64,000 bases of DNA. It comes from Paracentrotus lividus. Taxonomy: Eukaryota; Echinodermata; Echinoidea; Camarodonta; Echinidae. The position numbers and the translations under genes are program-made. Below are positions 44,851-55,145 of the stretch, in pieces (within the stretch, counting starts at the first letter, position 1; each line of letters opens with the position of its first letter). A model generated the notes under the pieces. That model made no database searches. It had not been told where the DNA came from and saw nothing but the letters and a program-made list of their open reading frames with translations. The DNA lies in NCBI GenBank assembly GCA_940671915.1, contig CALNVZ010003435.1, positions 17,084,092 through 17,148,091 on the forward strand, read 5' to 3'.

Positions 44851-46966
44851 TTTTGTATTTTAAGACATTATCTATTCTTAATAATTCTTTGAATTTAAAA
44901 GCATAAAAACACATACACCAAATGATAATTGAGGCACAGAAAATGAGTTGTAACCCTGTTTATCATATAAAATAGGCACACAGCCACATTTTCTGATGCA
45001 ACACTTGAACACAGTCAAGTCACACACAACCCACGTAATTAGAAGTAAATTTGTTCAAGACAGCTAGGCTAGCTTTATCAAAGTAATTGGAAGCATTTTG
45101 TATTCAAATAAAAGCGAGTATTTACTTCCTACATTCAATAATTGTATTTCTATCTTGCTGGCCAATGTGAATTCTCCCAATTTTAACTGAATATGAATCT
45201 TGTACAAAGGCCTGCAGGCCAGATAGCGCAATACTTGTAGCCTCAATTTGACCTACCCAGCCAATATTTACTAAAAAAAATTATCTGCAATCATGAACTG
45301 ATGCATGGAACATTAATATATCTGGTGTAGTTTTATTCATTTATACAAATACAAGGACAATAATTGTTACAAAATTTGACTATAGCAGGAAAATACATTT
45401 GTAGGTATGGATATTAAGCAAATAATCACCGTTTATCCAAACGATGGGACGACTATCATTTCTCAGGCAAGCTGGATAAGCTATCTTCTCCGAAGCAAAG
45501 TTGAGGAGATATAGCTTGTACATCCAGCTTGCAGTAGAAGTGAGTTTGCCTCGTCATTTGGATCAAGAGATGATTATTTGCTTTATATTCCACATCTAAA
45601 ACATCTTAAAATCTCGGGAAAAACCAATATTTTGGTTAAAAATAAAAGATTTCCTAGAGATCCATAAAAAGAAAAATCCACTCAAGTCATCCATACCTGC
45701 GCTTGTAAAATAAACGCGTGCAATTGAAGTATGTGCAATTTATTTTTGCGCGAAGGCCTAGCTCAAATGGGCTGAAGTGATTGCTATGTAACAAAGAAAT
45801 TAAAAAAGGAATTGCTACGTCACAGAGGAATTTATCTGTCGCTGCATGTGATGGAAAAATGATGGAACAAAAAACCCAAGTGACAGTGCACTTTTTTTCG
45901 CGCATCCTAAAAATAAATCCTAAAAATAATTGATGACGCGTTATGGCTCTTCATGCTCTATGGGGCGCTGAAGTGATCAGCGAAACTCAAACGTACTATC
46001 ACTACAAGTGATGATTGATGATGGGAAAACTAAAATCAATCACGTGATTGACTTTTGACCAATCCTGTTGCAACATTCTTAGTATGTGGAATATAAATAT
46101 ATGTATACTTTGTTTTTCATTTTCTGTCACATTATTGAAAGTCAATTAAAAGAACTTCAAATCTGACAGATGTCAATTCCTTGAAAATTTAGGTAGAAAT
46201 CTGCATATATTTTTTGTTGGATATTGAAGTTCTTCATGACATTGGCAAATATTGAACAGACAATTCTATATAGTTTATAAGTTACACAATGTATTTATTT
46301 TCAATCATCTCATGATTATCACAATGAACGATATGACAAAACTACAATCTAGCACAACAATTACCAATAACAATGATTTCATTCTAAGTAAACTAGATGA
46401 AAGATATTAAATATCACAAAATGACATATTGCTAAACACAAATATACAATGTAAGTTTGTGCTTTATACAGCCAGACATGTACATGTATTACACATGGGC
46501 ATTCATTCTTACATTAATTTATTCAAAAACATGATATATAAAAGAAAGTACCAATTACATTTTTTTTAAAGGCAGTTCATTATGTTGAATAAATGTTGTT
46601 TTTCCCCTACTTTCCAGAAGAATTATGAATTAAGAGTTTTAGCTTCCTTACGTAGTATTTTCAAATTCCCCAACACATATGCACTGTATGTGACATTAGG
46701 CACTGTTCTCTTAGCCTGTCCACAAAACACACTTGATTTCATCAAAATTATTTCTAGCACACAACCACTATGGACAAATACATATTTTAACAATTAAAAT
46801 TACCAGAATTAAATTCAACCTTTTAAAACATCAATTTTTTAAAAAAGAGTTTATAAACAAAAACCTTTTATTGTAACTAATTGCACCGGTGGTTTTGAAA
46901 GATGTTTCTCACATCTAGTCTTTACATGTGTAGGGCCTACATCATACTACATGTACATTGGTCAGA
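44851..46966. other. Intergenic stretch with one hairpin
   Basis: A fold-back lies at about 45418-45590 (GCAAATAATCACCGTTTATC with GATGATTATTTGC). The remainder is AT-rich with no gene recognised. Confidence 0.45.
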
Positions 46967-47657
46967 AGCGGATCTAGAGGGGGGGTTGGGGGGGTTGCAA
47001 CCCCCCCCCCAAAAAAAAATCCGGGGACCATTTTTTTTTTTTTTTTTAATCTTATCTTTTTTTTTTACTTGTAATTTTATTTTATTTCAGTTATGTATTT
47101 ATTTTATTTATCATTATCATCATCATCATTAGTATTATTATTTCTTTTTTGGGGGGGGGAGGAGAGGAGGGTGGGCGAACAAATAGAACGTACTAGAAAG
47201 TGCCTGTTTATTAATTCCATATATCTTTTAAAACCCAATATTTTCGGCTCGCGCTTCGCGCTCGCTGATACTAAATCATAATGCACAAATAACTTCAATT
47301 TTGAGTTCAAAATTTTCAGCTCGCGCTTCGCGCTCGCAGATACTTCATAGGGTCTACAATACACAATTATCTTTTTAAAAATTAATTAATACTAAAAAAG
47401 TGCCCCTTTATATATTCCATATATCTTTTATAACCCAAAATTTTTGGCTCGCGCTTCGCGCTCGCTGCCTATCATAATGCACAAAATAACTCCAACTCTA
47501 AAATTGTTTGAATAATTCCTCGTTTTAGGTCAGTATAGGCCTATAAATCGGGGATTGTCTAAAACTCGCGCTCCGCGCTCGTTTGCTCGCTCCGCTCGCA
47601 AGATTTTTTTTTTTCATCCCCTCAACCCCCCCCTTGGAAAAAACCTAGATCCGCCCC
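46967..47657. mobile_element. Element with repeated GGCTCGCGCTTCGCGCTCGC motif
   Basis: Bounded by GCGGATCTAG and CTAGATCCGC. The palindromic 20-bp GC motif occurs at about 47246, 47320 and 47446, with a variant near 47563. G-, C- and T-runs lie near the left end. No coding sequence is recognised. Confidence 0.7.
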
Positions 47658-47936
47658 TGTTGGTATACATTAAAACTGAAACATTAGGGCATGGAAGCAC
47701 ACATTAAGACTTAGACAGAAAATGCAACAAATCAAAAATATAAATGATTGTTGGAGAAAATTCTGACACACAATTTGTTATTCATGAAAAAAAGAAATAG
47801 AAAACCCCTTGTTTCACAACAAAAGGTAAGAGTATGTCTGTTTCATAGATCGGATGTTTAAATATTGTACATGTATATAGGGAACAGGTCTCGTGAAATA
47901 AAAAAATAATGAATACAAACAGATAAAGGAATGAAC
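47658..47936. other. Short AT-rich gap
   Basis: No gene or repeat boundary is seen. Confidence 0.4.
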
Positions 47937-48152
47937 ATAAAAATTAAATTCTAATTTTATTATTTACGATATGGAAATATACATTTGCCTACCATTGCTA
48001 TTTGACCTCAAATCGCCGTAAATCGAAAATTGCACCGAAATTTTTGCCCTATCATATTGCCTATTTACCCCCCACCCCCATGAATGGCGCCTCCATTGGC
48101 GAGGATGCGGCCGCGCGCGATCTAATACTCATCCTCTAACTCTCTCGCCCCA
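47937..48152. repeat. DIRS1-like terminal repeat, element 3' end
   Basis: It begins ATAAAAATTAAATTCTAATT and continues through TATACATTTGCCTACCATTG to GCGATCTAATACTCATCC. It is the inverse of 54042-54242 except for the outermost bases, which differ as in other DIRS elements. Confidence 0.9.
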
Positions 48153-48197
48153 GAAACTTCCGTATGTTGCAAAGGATAGGGGACGGAGGGAGGGAAT

Positions 48198-48292
48198 GTA
48201 GGCAAATGTATATTTCCATATCGTAAATAATAAAATTAGAATTTAATTTTTATGATTTACTTCAATAGAAATATACATTTGCCTACCATTGC
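48198..48292. repeat. DIRS1-like internal complementary region
   Basis: The first half is complementary to the outer end of the left terminal repeat and the second half to the outer end of the right terminal repeat. The junction TTTTTATGATTTACTTC matches the two element ends brought together. It sits just downstream of the recombinase gene. Confidence 0.9.
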
Positions 48293-48334
48293 TACGACCA
48301 GCACCGACAAAAGTCGGGAGGGCAACCATGACGG

Positions 48335-49480
48335 TTATGAAACTATGGAGGATGCCGCCGCTTTGAGAGGTGCGGTGGAGAAAACACCCTCACTAGCGGC
48401 GACATCTCTCAGGTAAAAGGAGGTAAAAGAATTTGCAGAACGCCAAAAAGCCGCTTTGCAGATGTCTTCCACTCCGACCCCTGTAAATAGGGCCCAAGAG
48501 GAGCTAATGCTCCTGCGTCTGATGGGCCTTGGGAGTAGTTCCTTCTTCAAGGGCCTTCATTCCCGCAGCCTTGATAGCGATACTATCCAACGGGATAACG
48601 TATCTCTAGAAACCCCTTTATGGGGTTCACGGGCAGTAACAAACAACTGTGAAGATTTGCGAAGATTCTCCGTTCTCTTGATATACCACTGAGGGCCCTA
48701 ACGGGGCACCAAACCTGTTCTCTCTGATAGACGAAATCCGTCAGAGGCCGAATGAAGATCTCGATAGAACCGCGACGGGCTGTTTGGTTCTTAGCGATGA
48801 ATGATGTAACAGGAATCAGGCGAACCCCATGTCTCTCCCAACAAATATGACCTGGTGATATTGAGAGAGCATGTAGCGAACTCCTCCTTGTCCGGAGAGA
48901 TCGCTAAGAGAAAGCTTGTCTTGATGGACAGATTCAGCAGAGAAATCGAGTTCAAAGGCTCGAACGGAGGCTTTGACAAAGCCTCCAAAAACCTTGGGAA
49001 GACTCAGGCTGGAGTCAAGGGTTTAGAAATAGGGCGTTTTAAGAAAAAGGCCCTAAGCAACGCCGAGAGTTGGGGGAGGTCGAGACCGATCCCATTATCA
49101 AAGCCAGTATGAATGGCCGCAATAGCCGAACGGTATCCACGAATCGTCGAAATAGACCTACCTTTATCGAACAGAGAAATAAGGAAGTCGGCAATGAGAG
49201 GCAAAGGAGCCTCTCTGGGGGACACCCCAGCGGTTCGCACCAGGCAAAAAAAGCCTTCAAGGCGCGAATTGTAAACAATCCTAGTCGACTTCCGTCTACT
49301 CTCAACTAGCAGCTCAGCTGCTCTGTCCGAGAAGCCTTCATCCCTAGCCCGCTGGCCGATAGAGGCCAAGCAGTGAGATGAAGGAGCGATGGATCCGCAT
49401 GAAGAGCTCCCGACAAAGGTTGAGAGACCAAGTCCGGTACGGCCGGAAGGGGCAGGTTCCCCCACTAACAGGGGCAACAG
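48335..49480 (-). pseudogene. DIRS1 tyrosine recombinase
   Basis: The N-terminal SAM-like region reads RRKSTRIVYNSRLEGFFCLV, STIRGYRSAIAAIH and SALLRAFFLKRP. A TGA stands where Trp is usual near 48998, then ALSKPPFEPLNS follows. The catalytic Arg appears in RRSSLHALS only in a neighbouring frame. The C-terminal block SISSSWALFTGV, FTSFYLRDVA keeps the nucleophile Tyr, but the usual His-x-x-Arg reads PIRRR. Degenerate. Confidence 0.85.
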
Positions 49481-49499
49481 ATCCTGGAACCAAGCTCGA

Positions 49500-50290
49500 C
49501 CGGGCCAGTGGGGAGCGATCAGGACCACTGTTGCCGATCCTCTCTGATCTTTCTGAGAACCATAGGTATCAGCTTGAATGGTGGAAAGGCGTACGCCTTC
49601 CACCCCTTCCAATGAAGAGAGAACGCGTCCAGCACGAAAGCCGAAGTCTCCCTGACTCGGGAGCAAAACCGAGGAAGTCTGTTGTTCAGAGAGGTTGCAA
49701 ACAGATCTATATCCAGGCTCCCGAATCTCTGAATTACTAACTCGAAGACATGAGGGGACAACATCCATTCCGATGGCAGCGACCGACCTCGGATAGAAAA
49801 TCCGCTATGAGATTGTCCTCCCCGAATGTGGGATGCCACCGGGATGATCTCCTCCCGATTGCACCATTCCCAAAGGAGGAACGCTACTCTGTTCAACTCC
49901 AAAGAGTGTGTCCCTCCTTGTTGTTGTGTAAGCCTTCCAGAGGTGTGTTCCGTGAGAATCAACACTGAACGGCCACCAACAGGTCGCGGAAACGTTGGAG
50001 GACAAACAGAACTGACAAAAGTTCCAGAACGTTGATGTGAGGCAGTGGTCTCGGAAGGGCCCAAGATCCGGAAACATCCGACCTTGACAATGGCCCCCCC
50101 AACCTTGAAGTGACGCGTCCGTGGTCACTGTAATTGAGGAAGAGGGTCCTTGAATCTCTTTCCCTGAAGAAGGAAGGTACGGTTCGTCAAGGTGAGAGAA
50201 GCTTCTTGATCTCCATCGGCAAAGGAATCCAGACCAGAAGGGAGCTGAGATTCGCCTGAAAAACTTCAGGAGATGTAGCTGGAAAGGTCT
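49500..50290 (-). pseudogene. DIRS1 RNase H domain
   Basis: TVTTDASLQGWGGHCQGR carries the first RNase H Asp. Later blocks are LELNRVAFLLWEW, ASHIRGGQ, SLDIDLFATSLNNRLPRF, AFSLHWKGWKAYAFPPF and VVLIAPHWPGRAWF. The last block passes into the recombinase frame after a phase change near 49550. Confidence 0.85.
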
Positions 50291-51010
50291 AAAGAGACGA
50301 CAATTCGGCAAGATGTCCACCAGACTGGCTAAAAGACCCAGCCATCTCAACCAACTCGGCTCGAACCCTCCGCATGCTCAGGAGGGACCCGGCAAGATTG
50401 ACCAGAGTCTCTACCTCTTCGAGACTCGGCCGAGCCAGTTGATTCTTGAGATCCAACTGGGCGCCCAAATAAATCGGAGTTCGGGAGGGAATGAATTCCG
50501 ATTTGGACCAGTTGATCATGAATCCCAAACTCTCGGTTGTTTCCACTAACAGCGAAAGATGGTGAGAAAGCAGAACCTCCGAATTGCGACGAGAAGCCAA
50601 TCGTCTAAGTAGGCAAAGATCCGAAGGCCTTGCCCCTGAGGAACGACATCAACGCTGAGACCACCCTGGTGAAAACTCTGGGAGCTGGGCGCAGTCCGAA
50701 AGGAAGGGCTTTGAAGCGAAAAGTCTCCTTCCTACGGCAAATCCCAAAGATCCTCGACGAGGGGTCTATTGGGACGTGGAAATAGGCACGCTCAGGTCGA
50801 GGGACACCGCAAATCGTCCTGACCGAGAGCCGGAAGAATAGAGGCTAGATGGTCCATCCTGAAGGGCGACTTTGCGATGTGCCTGTTGATCCTCTTCATG
50901 TTTAGGATCATCCTGAGCGATCCTGAACGCTTGGGGATTACAAAAACGGGGGAGAGACACAGGCGGTCGTGATCTCTCACCCGTTCGACATAGCGTCCTT
51001 TTCCAGGAGT
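50290..51010 (-). pseudogene. DIRS1 reverse transcriptase
   Basis: Fingers: SPVFVIPKRSGSLRMILNMK. Palm: YFHVPI, FKALPFGLRPAP and the catalytic AYLDDWLLV (about 50608-50634). Thumb: SLGFMINWSKSEF and YLGAQLDL. These blocks sit in different frames (shifts after SLDL, before IFAYLDD and just after WLLV), so the enzyme is inactive as it stands. Confidence 0.88.
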
Positions 51011-51371
51011 GAGGTAAACTTCCGAAACGATATGCTCCTGAAAAGGATCGACTGTGGTGGTGATCGACTTCGGATAACCCTCTTGGAAGAGGTTCTTCTA
51101 GATCTATCCGAAGACCGTTCTGATCACGGAGAGGACGAAAACGTCGTCCGTGATTGACTTCCAAGCTGGAAGAAACTTCCGAAGTCGACCACCTACCGGA
51201 TCTCCAAGCGAACTCGGGAAGTCATCTGGAATAATGCTTCCCGCCCTGCCGAAAGGGTGACTCTTCGCGACGCCTCGGGAAGGAGCCCCTACCACTTCCA
51301 CGTCCTCGACGGGGAGTCTGGTCTTGAAACGACACCTGTCGATCATAAAATCATGAGAAGAGTCGGCTACT

Positions 51372-53423
51372 CTACGATCCAGGAGGAGCTGCGGGGTCGA
51401 CCTGGCAGGAACGGAAGTCTTCTTGTCCTTCTTCTTCTTGCCCCTCCTGAAAAGAGGAGCTTTGAAGAGCCAGATTTAGCGGAACTAGAAGATGATGGAG
51501 TCTGACGAACATCTCTATTGATGTAGAGAGTTCCTTGGCCTTCTTACGTGAATCCACTCTTTTCTGTAAGATGTCTGCCAAGTTGTTCCCACAAAGAAAG
51601 GGGGAAGACACGTCAAATCTCCTTGACCATATCCGGAATGAGGGATTGTTTGATATGAAGAGTCTCAAGAACATGAACTCTACGGGCATTATCCACAAGG
51701 TGGATGCAGCCGCAATCTGAGAGAACAAGAGAGAAGAACCTCTCTAAGAGCCAAAAGAATCTCGGCCTGGTCCGGCGGAGAAAGTCCAACTCTGGGAGCC
51801 AGCCAAGAGTTCCAAGAGCATGTCATTTAAGACAGATAAACGAAGACCGCCTGTGATAGCAAACGAAACGTCAGCATCACCTTTGTCGGATTTCAACAAA
51901 GAATTTCTCTCCGTCTCGTCGAGCATATCAGCCAACTTCAGAACCTCCGGGGAGATGGACTTAGGTGTTAAAAGACCATCGTCTCCCTCCACAAAGATAC
52001 CCGATACTTGTTTTCGAATATCTAGTGAGGCTTCTTCGGTCGAGATGAAGTACGACAAATTCCCTTTATGAATGTCCTGTACTCGGAGCTGAAAAGATGA
52101 AACAGCTTTCGACCTTCCGCAAAGAAACCTTTACGTCCTCCGAAGTTTCAGGGGTCACTCCGACATCTGGAACGTATTTATGAAACAACCCGTCACTCGC
52201 TTTGCTAAGGAAGCTCTACAACGGCTTCAGGTTCATCTCCGTCGGCTGAAAATCCGCCGAAGCATCAACCTGGGAGGGATCCCGCATGTCATTCCTATCC
52301 GAATTGCGGGACAAGAGAGTCGGATGAGATTCAAACAAAGAGACGTGAGAATCAGCCACCGAAACAATCTCATCCTCTGATGAGGAAGCATCCAGTTCCT
52401 CAACCGGAGGGTGTGACCTACCCATGGAGGTGAGTCGGGAGTGGTGACGTACCGCTGCCTCGTAACGCTCAACCCACTCTCGAACCTCCGGAGGTACACA
52501 CAAACTATCCGGATTGGTATCCGGTAGTTGATGCCGACCCGTTAAGGGAGTGGCCAAACTCTGGGAACAGGTTCCCAACGAGAACCGGATCCGGGTTCGG
52601 CAAAGAACGACGTTCTCCGAACCAAAAGTGCCCGCCTGTAAAGGGGCGCTGTTCCGCGCAGGAACCGGATCGGGATCCGAAAAAGTAAGTCTACGACGCT
52701 TCGCTACGGAAGGGCCCGCACCAAATGCGGTACCGATCCGAGAAGAAACCGAATTGGAAGACGAAGTGGGAATCCGACTTGTCTCCAACAAAGAAGCGTC
52801 TGCCTGTAACGGACCCTGGTTTCGAAAAGAAACCGGCAAGGGATCCGAAACACGGACACGTCTCACGGACGTAGTATCCGAACCAGAAGGGACGCACTCC
52901 GAGATGAAAACGGAGCGAGGCGGACCCCGCCACCAAAGGTGGGCGCCGGATATAGACGGGGACACCCCGCTCTGCCGGATACCCGCCGCCGAGTAACAGA
53001 GCGAAAGCTCTGGGCGTGCCATCCGGGTTAGTGAGTAACCGACAGGCGGCCTACTATCCGAGGATATAGGACCGTCTCGAACGGTACTCACTCCCAAAAC
53101 CGGTACGGAAACCGACTCGCGGATCCGATTTACCTCAGTTAAGGTACGGCGCCGATATCCGGTCCGGACAAACTCGATATAGAAACCGAGCTCGATCCGG
53201 TTATGCCAGGCGAAGCCAGAGGCACAATGGGATTCGGCACCGTGAGAGAAATGACCCGGCGCTTCAGCCAGTACTGAATTAACAGAGAACCGGCCACCGT
53301 TTGTGAAACCGATGTAGTAACCGTTTTAGACTCCCGTTGATCGAACGTGCAAAGGACTATCGGATCCGGCGCGAGGGCCGTAATCGTCATCGTCCTGGAC
53401 GCGCCAGTCCCGTCGGTCATCAA
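51372..53423 (-). pseudogene. DIRS1 gag-like region
   Basis: Minus-strand frames 53423-53139, 53097-52216, 52058-51744 and 51728-51372 are in different phases. Visible features are PPEVREWVERYEAAVRHHSR, an acidic DASSSEDE stretch, and a helical region SPEVLKLADMLDE. By position this is the gag-like gene; it is broken by frameshifts and has no clear zinc knuckle. Confidence 0.6.
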
Positions 53424-54041
53424 CGGTCCCGTACTCTGAGGGCCGACGAATTCCGAGCAGCTAGGCTTTGTCCGCCGGTGTTCGACCCAATAATACTCAC
53501 CGAAGTTCGAGGTGGTGAAGAAGGCGGAAGGACAGCGTCCAACGCCTCCTCGAACGACAAGCCTCTCACCCCCGCAAGGGGGGACTTCTCCGAAGAAAAC
53601 CGCTTGCTCGCTAATTTTTCACCCGCTTCCTTTTATATGAAGCAGGCGCGAGAAAAAATTAGACATGATGAATCTGAAAATAAAGAAGAGAGAGAAAGTG
53701 TTAATACACAAAAGGGGGTAAATAGGCGGGTCTATCAAGAAGCGGAGCAAAACAAGCTGTGCACCGCAACACACACAAACACTCAAACGTAAACTACGAC
53801 ACGTATTACATACACACAGTAAGGAACGTACGAAAGTCTACGGGAGAGAGAGCGAGAAAAGTAAACGATCACCGAGAGATAAAACTATCAAAAATCTCGG
53901 CAAAACCAAAAAACTAGACCCCAAATAAAGCTCAGAATACTCAATATGATTATCCTGAGAAGTTAAACCTCGCAAAAACCGCAAAGTAGTCCCAAAAGGG
54001 AGAAAAACACGCTATTTTTGCGCAGGCAAAAATGTACGACT

Positions 54042-54242
54042 TATCTCGACGGAGGCGAAGAGATTAGAGGAAGAGTATTAGATCGCGCGCGCATCCTCGC
54101 CAATGGAGGGCGCCATTCATGGGGGGTGGGGGGTAAATAGGCATAATGATAGGGCAAAAATTTCGGTGCAATTTTCGATTTACGGCGATTTGAGGTCAAA
54201 TAGCAATGGTAGGCAAATGTATATTTCTATTGAAGTAAATCA
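54042..54242. repeat. DIRS1-like terminal repeat, element 5' end
   Basis: Reads GTATTAGATCGCGCGCGCAT through CAATGGTAGGCAAATGTATA and ends TTGAAGTAAATCA. It is the inverted partner of 47937-48152. Confidence 0.9.
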
Positions 54243-54879
54243 CAAGATAAAATACAGAGCTTTCACTACATTAATGACTGATCACTCGGTTCCTTGGTAA
54301 TTTGGTTTCTTTTCCCTATGATTGCTTGTCAGTTTGATATAAAGTTTGCTTTTTATAAAATCAAATGGAGCACATTGCCTCTAACAATCCAGAATGAATG
54401 TAAAACCTTTACAGACACATCCAGGTAATATTTTTACTTTTTACAAAGAACCTTGAAAATAGGGGCAAAAAGAATTTTCTTCACCTTAGTTTTTGACAAT
54501 ATAGTTGATTTTTAGAGTAATTGATCAAAGTTCTTTACAGTGTATTATTATCCCAGTCATTGAGTTCAATTACAGTGGGCCCTACGGCCATTTTACAGGT
54601 GCACATAAGCATCCTTCCAAGTGCCCCTTTTTAACACCCAGGTGAGGTGTTGCATGCAGATAAAATGCCTTGCCCAATGATGACAAACAGGCTAGTGCCA
54701 GAGCGAGAACCTACAACCTTTGCTTTCGACTACGACACTCCTTCAAAAGTCATACAAAGCAATCTACAAAAGAGTTGACACCCACAAATTAGGAATTCTG
54801 TAATAAAATCAGCTGACAAGGTAAATAAAAGAAACTCACCGTCCATATCGCCTGTAAAATATAGAAACAAATATCTCCC
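54243..54879. other. 3' flank of the SRCR gene
   Basis: No further gene is seen. At 54840-54851 (minus) a 12-nt stretch is bounded by a good acceptor (ttttacag) and donor (gtgagt), which could be a micro-exon of an alternative transcript. Confidence 0.4.
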
Positions 54880-55145
54880 TCAAACAATTGTATTTTCATG
54901 TGCTTTGGGGAAACCGCCTATTTCATCGTAGGATGGGGGCAGTTTTTCAGTCTCGGTTGATTCTGGATTCAGGGGTTCGCCGGCCGGTTCTTCCGTGCCC
55001 TGAGCGGTGGCGGTCGCAGCTTCAGGACTACTTTCGCAACAATCGTCACTGAGGAGTTTCAAGCAACATTTGCACAAGGAACAGACCACTGCTACACAAG
55101 CAAGGACTATTCCAGTTATCTGGTACCATGTTAGAAGGCCTTTGT
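54880..55145 (-). CDS. Transmembrane and cytoplasmic tail exon of the SRCR gene
   Basis: Acceptor cctacacag at 55146, phase 1 entry, then 88 codons to TGA. It encodes KGLLTWYQ, a hydrophobic helix of about 20 residues, a Cys-rich stretch (CSLCKCC, DDCC) that could be palmitoylated, an acidic Pro/Glu-rich tail and the PPSY motif near the C-terminus. No ITAM or ITIM is seen. Confidence 0.85.

Larger units (their letters stand above)
47937..54242 (-). mobile_element. DIRS1-like tyrosine-recombinase retrotransposon
   Basis: The element spans about 6.3 kb: inverted terminal repeats at 47937-48152 and about 54042-54242, an internal complementary region at 48198-48292, and minus-strand coding blocks in the order gag-like, reverse transcriptase, RNase H, tyrosine recombinase. 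This is the diagnostic DIRS1 architecture: replication is thought to run through a circular intermediate closed by the internal complementary region, with a tyrosine recombinase instead of an integrase. The ends show no obvious target duplication, as expected. Coding blocks carry several frameshifts and at least one stop, so it is not autonomous. Confidence 0.93.

Noticed and set aside
49378..49740. Plus-strand frames inside the DIRS1 element (also 52550-52996 and 53337-53792)
   Set aside because: They are antisense shadows of the minus-strand retrotransposon genes; no recognisable domains.
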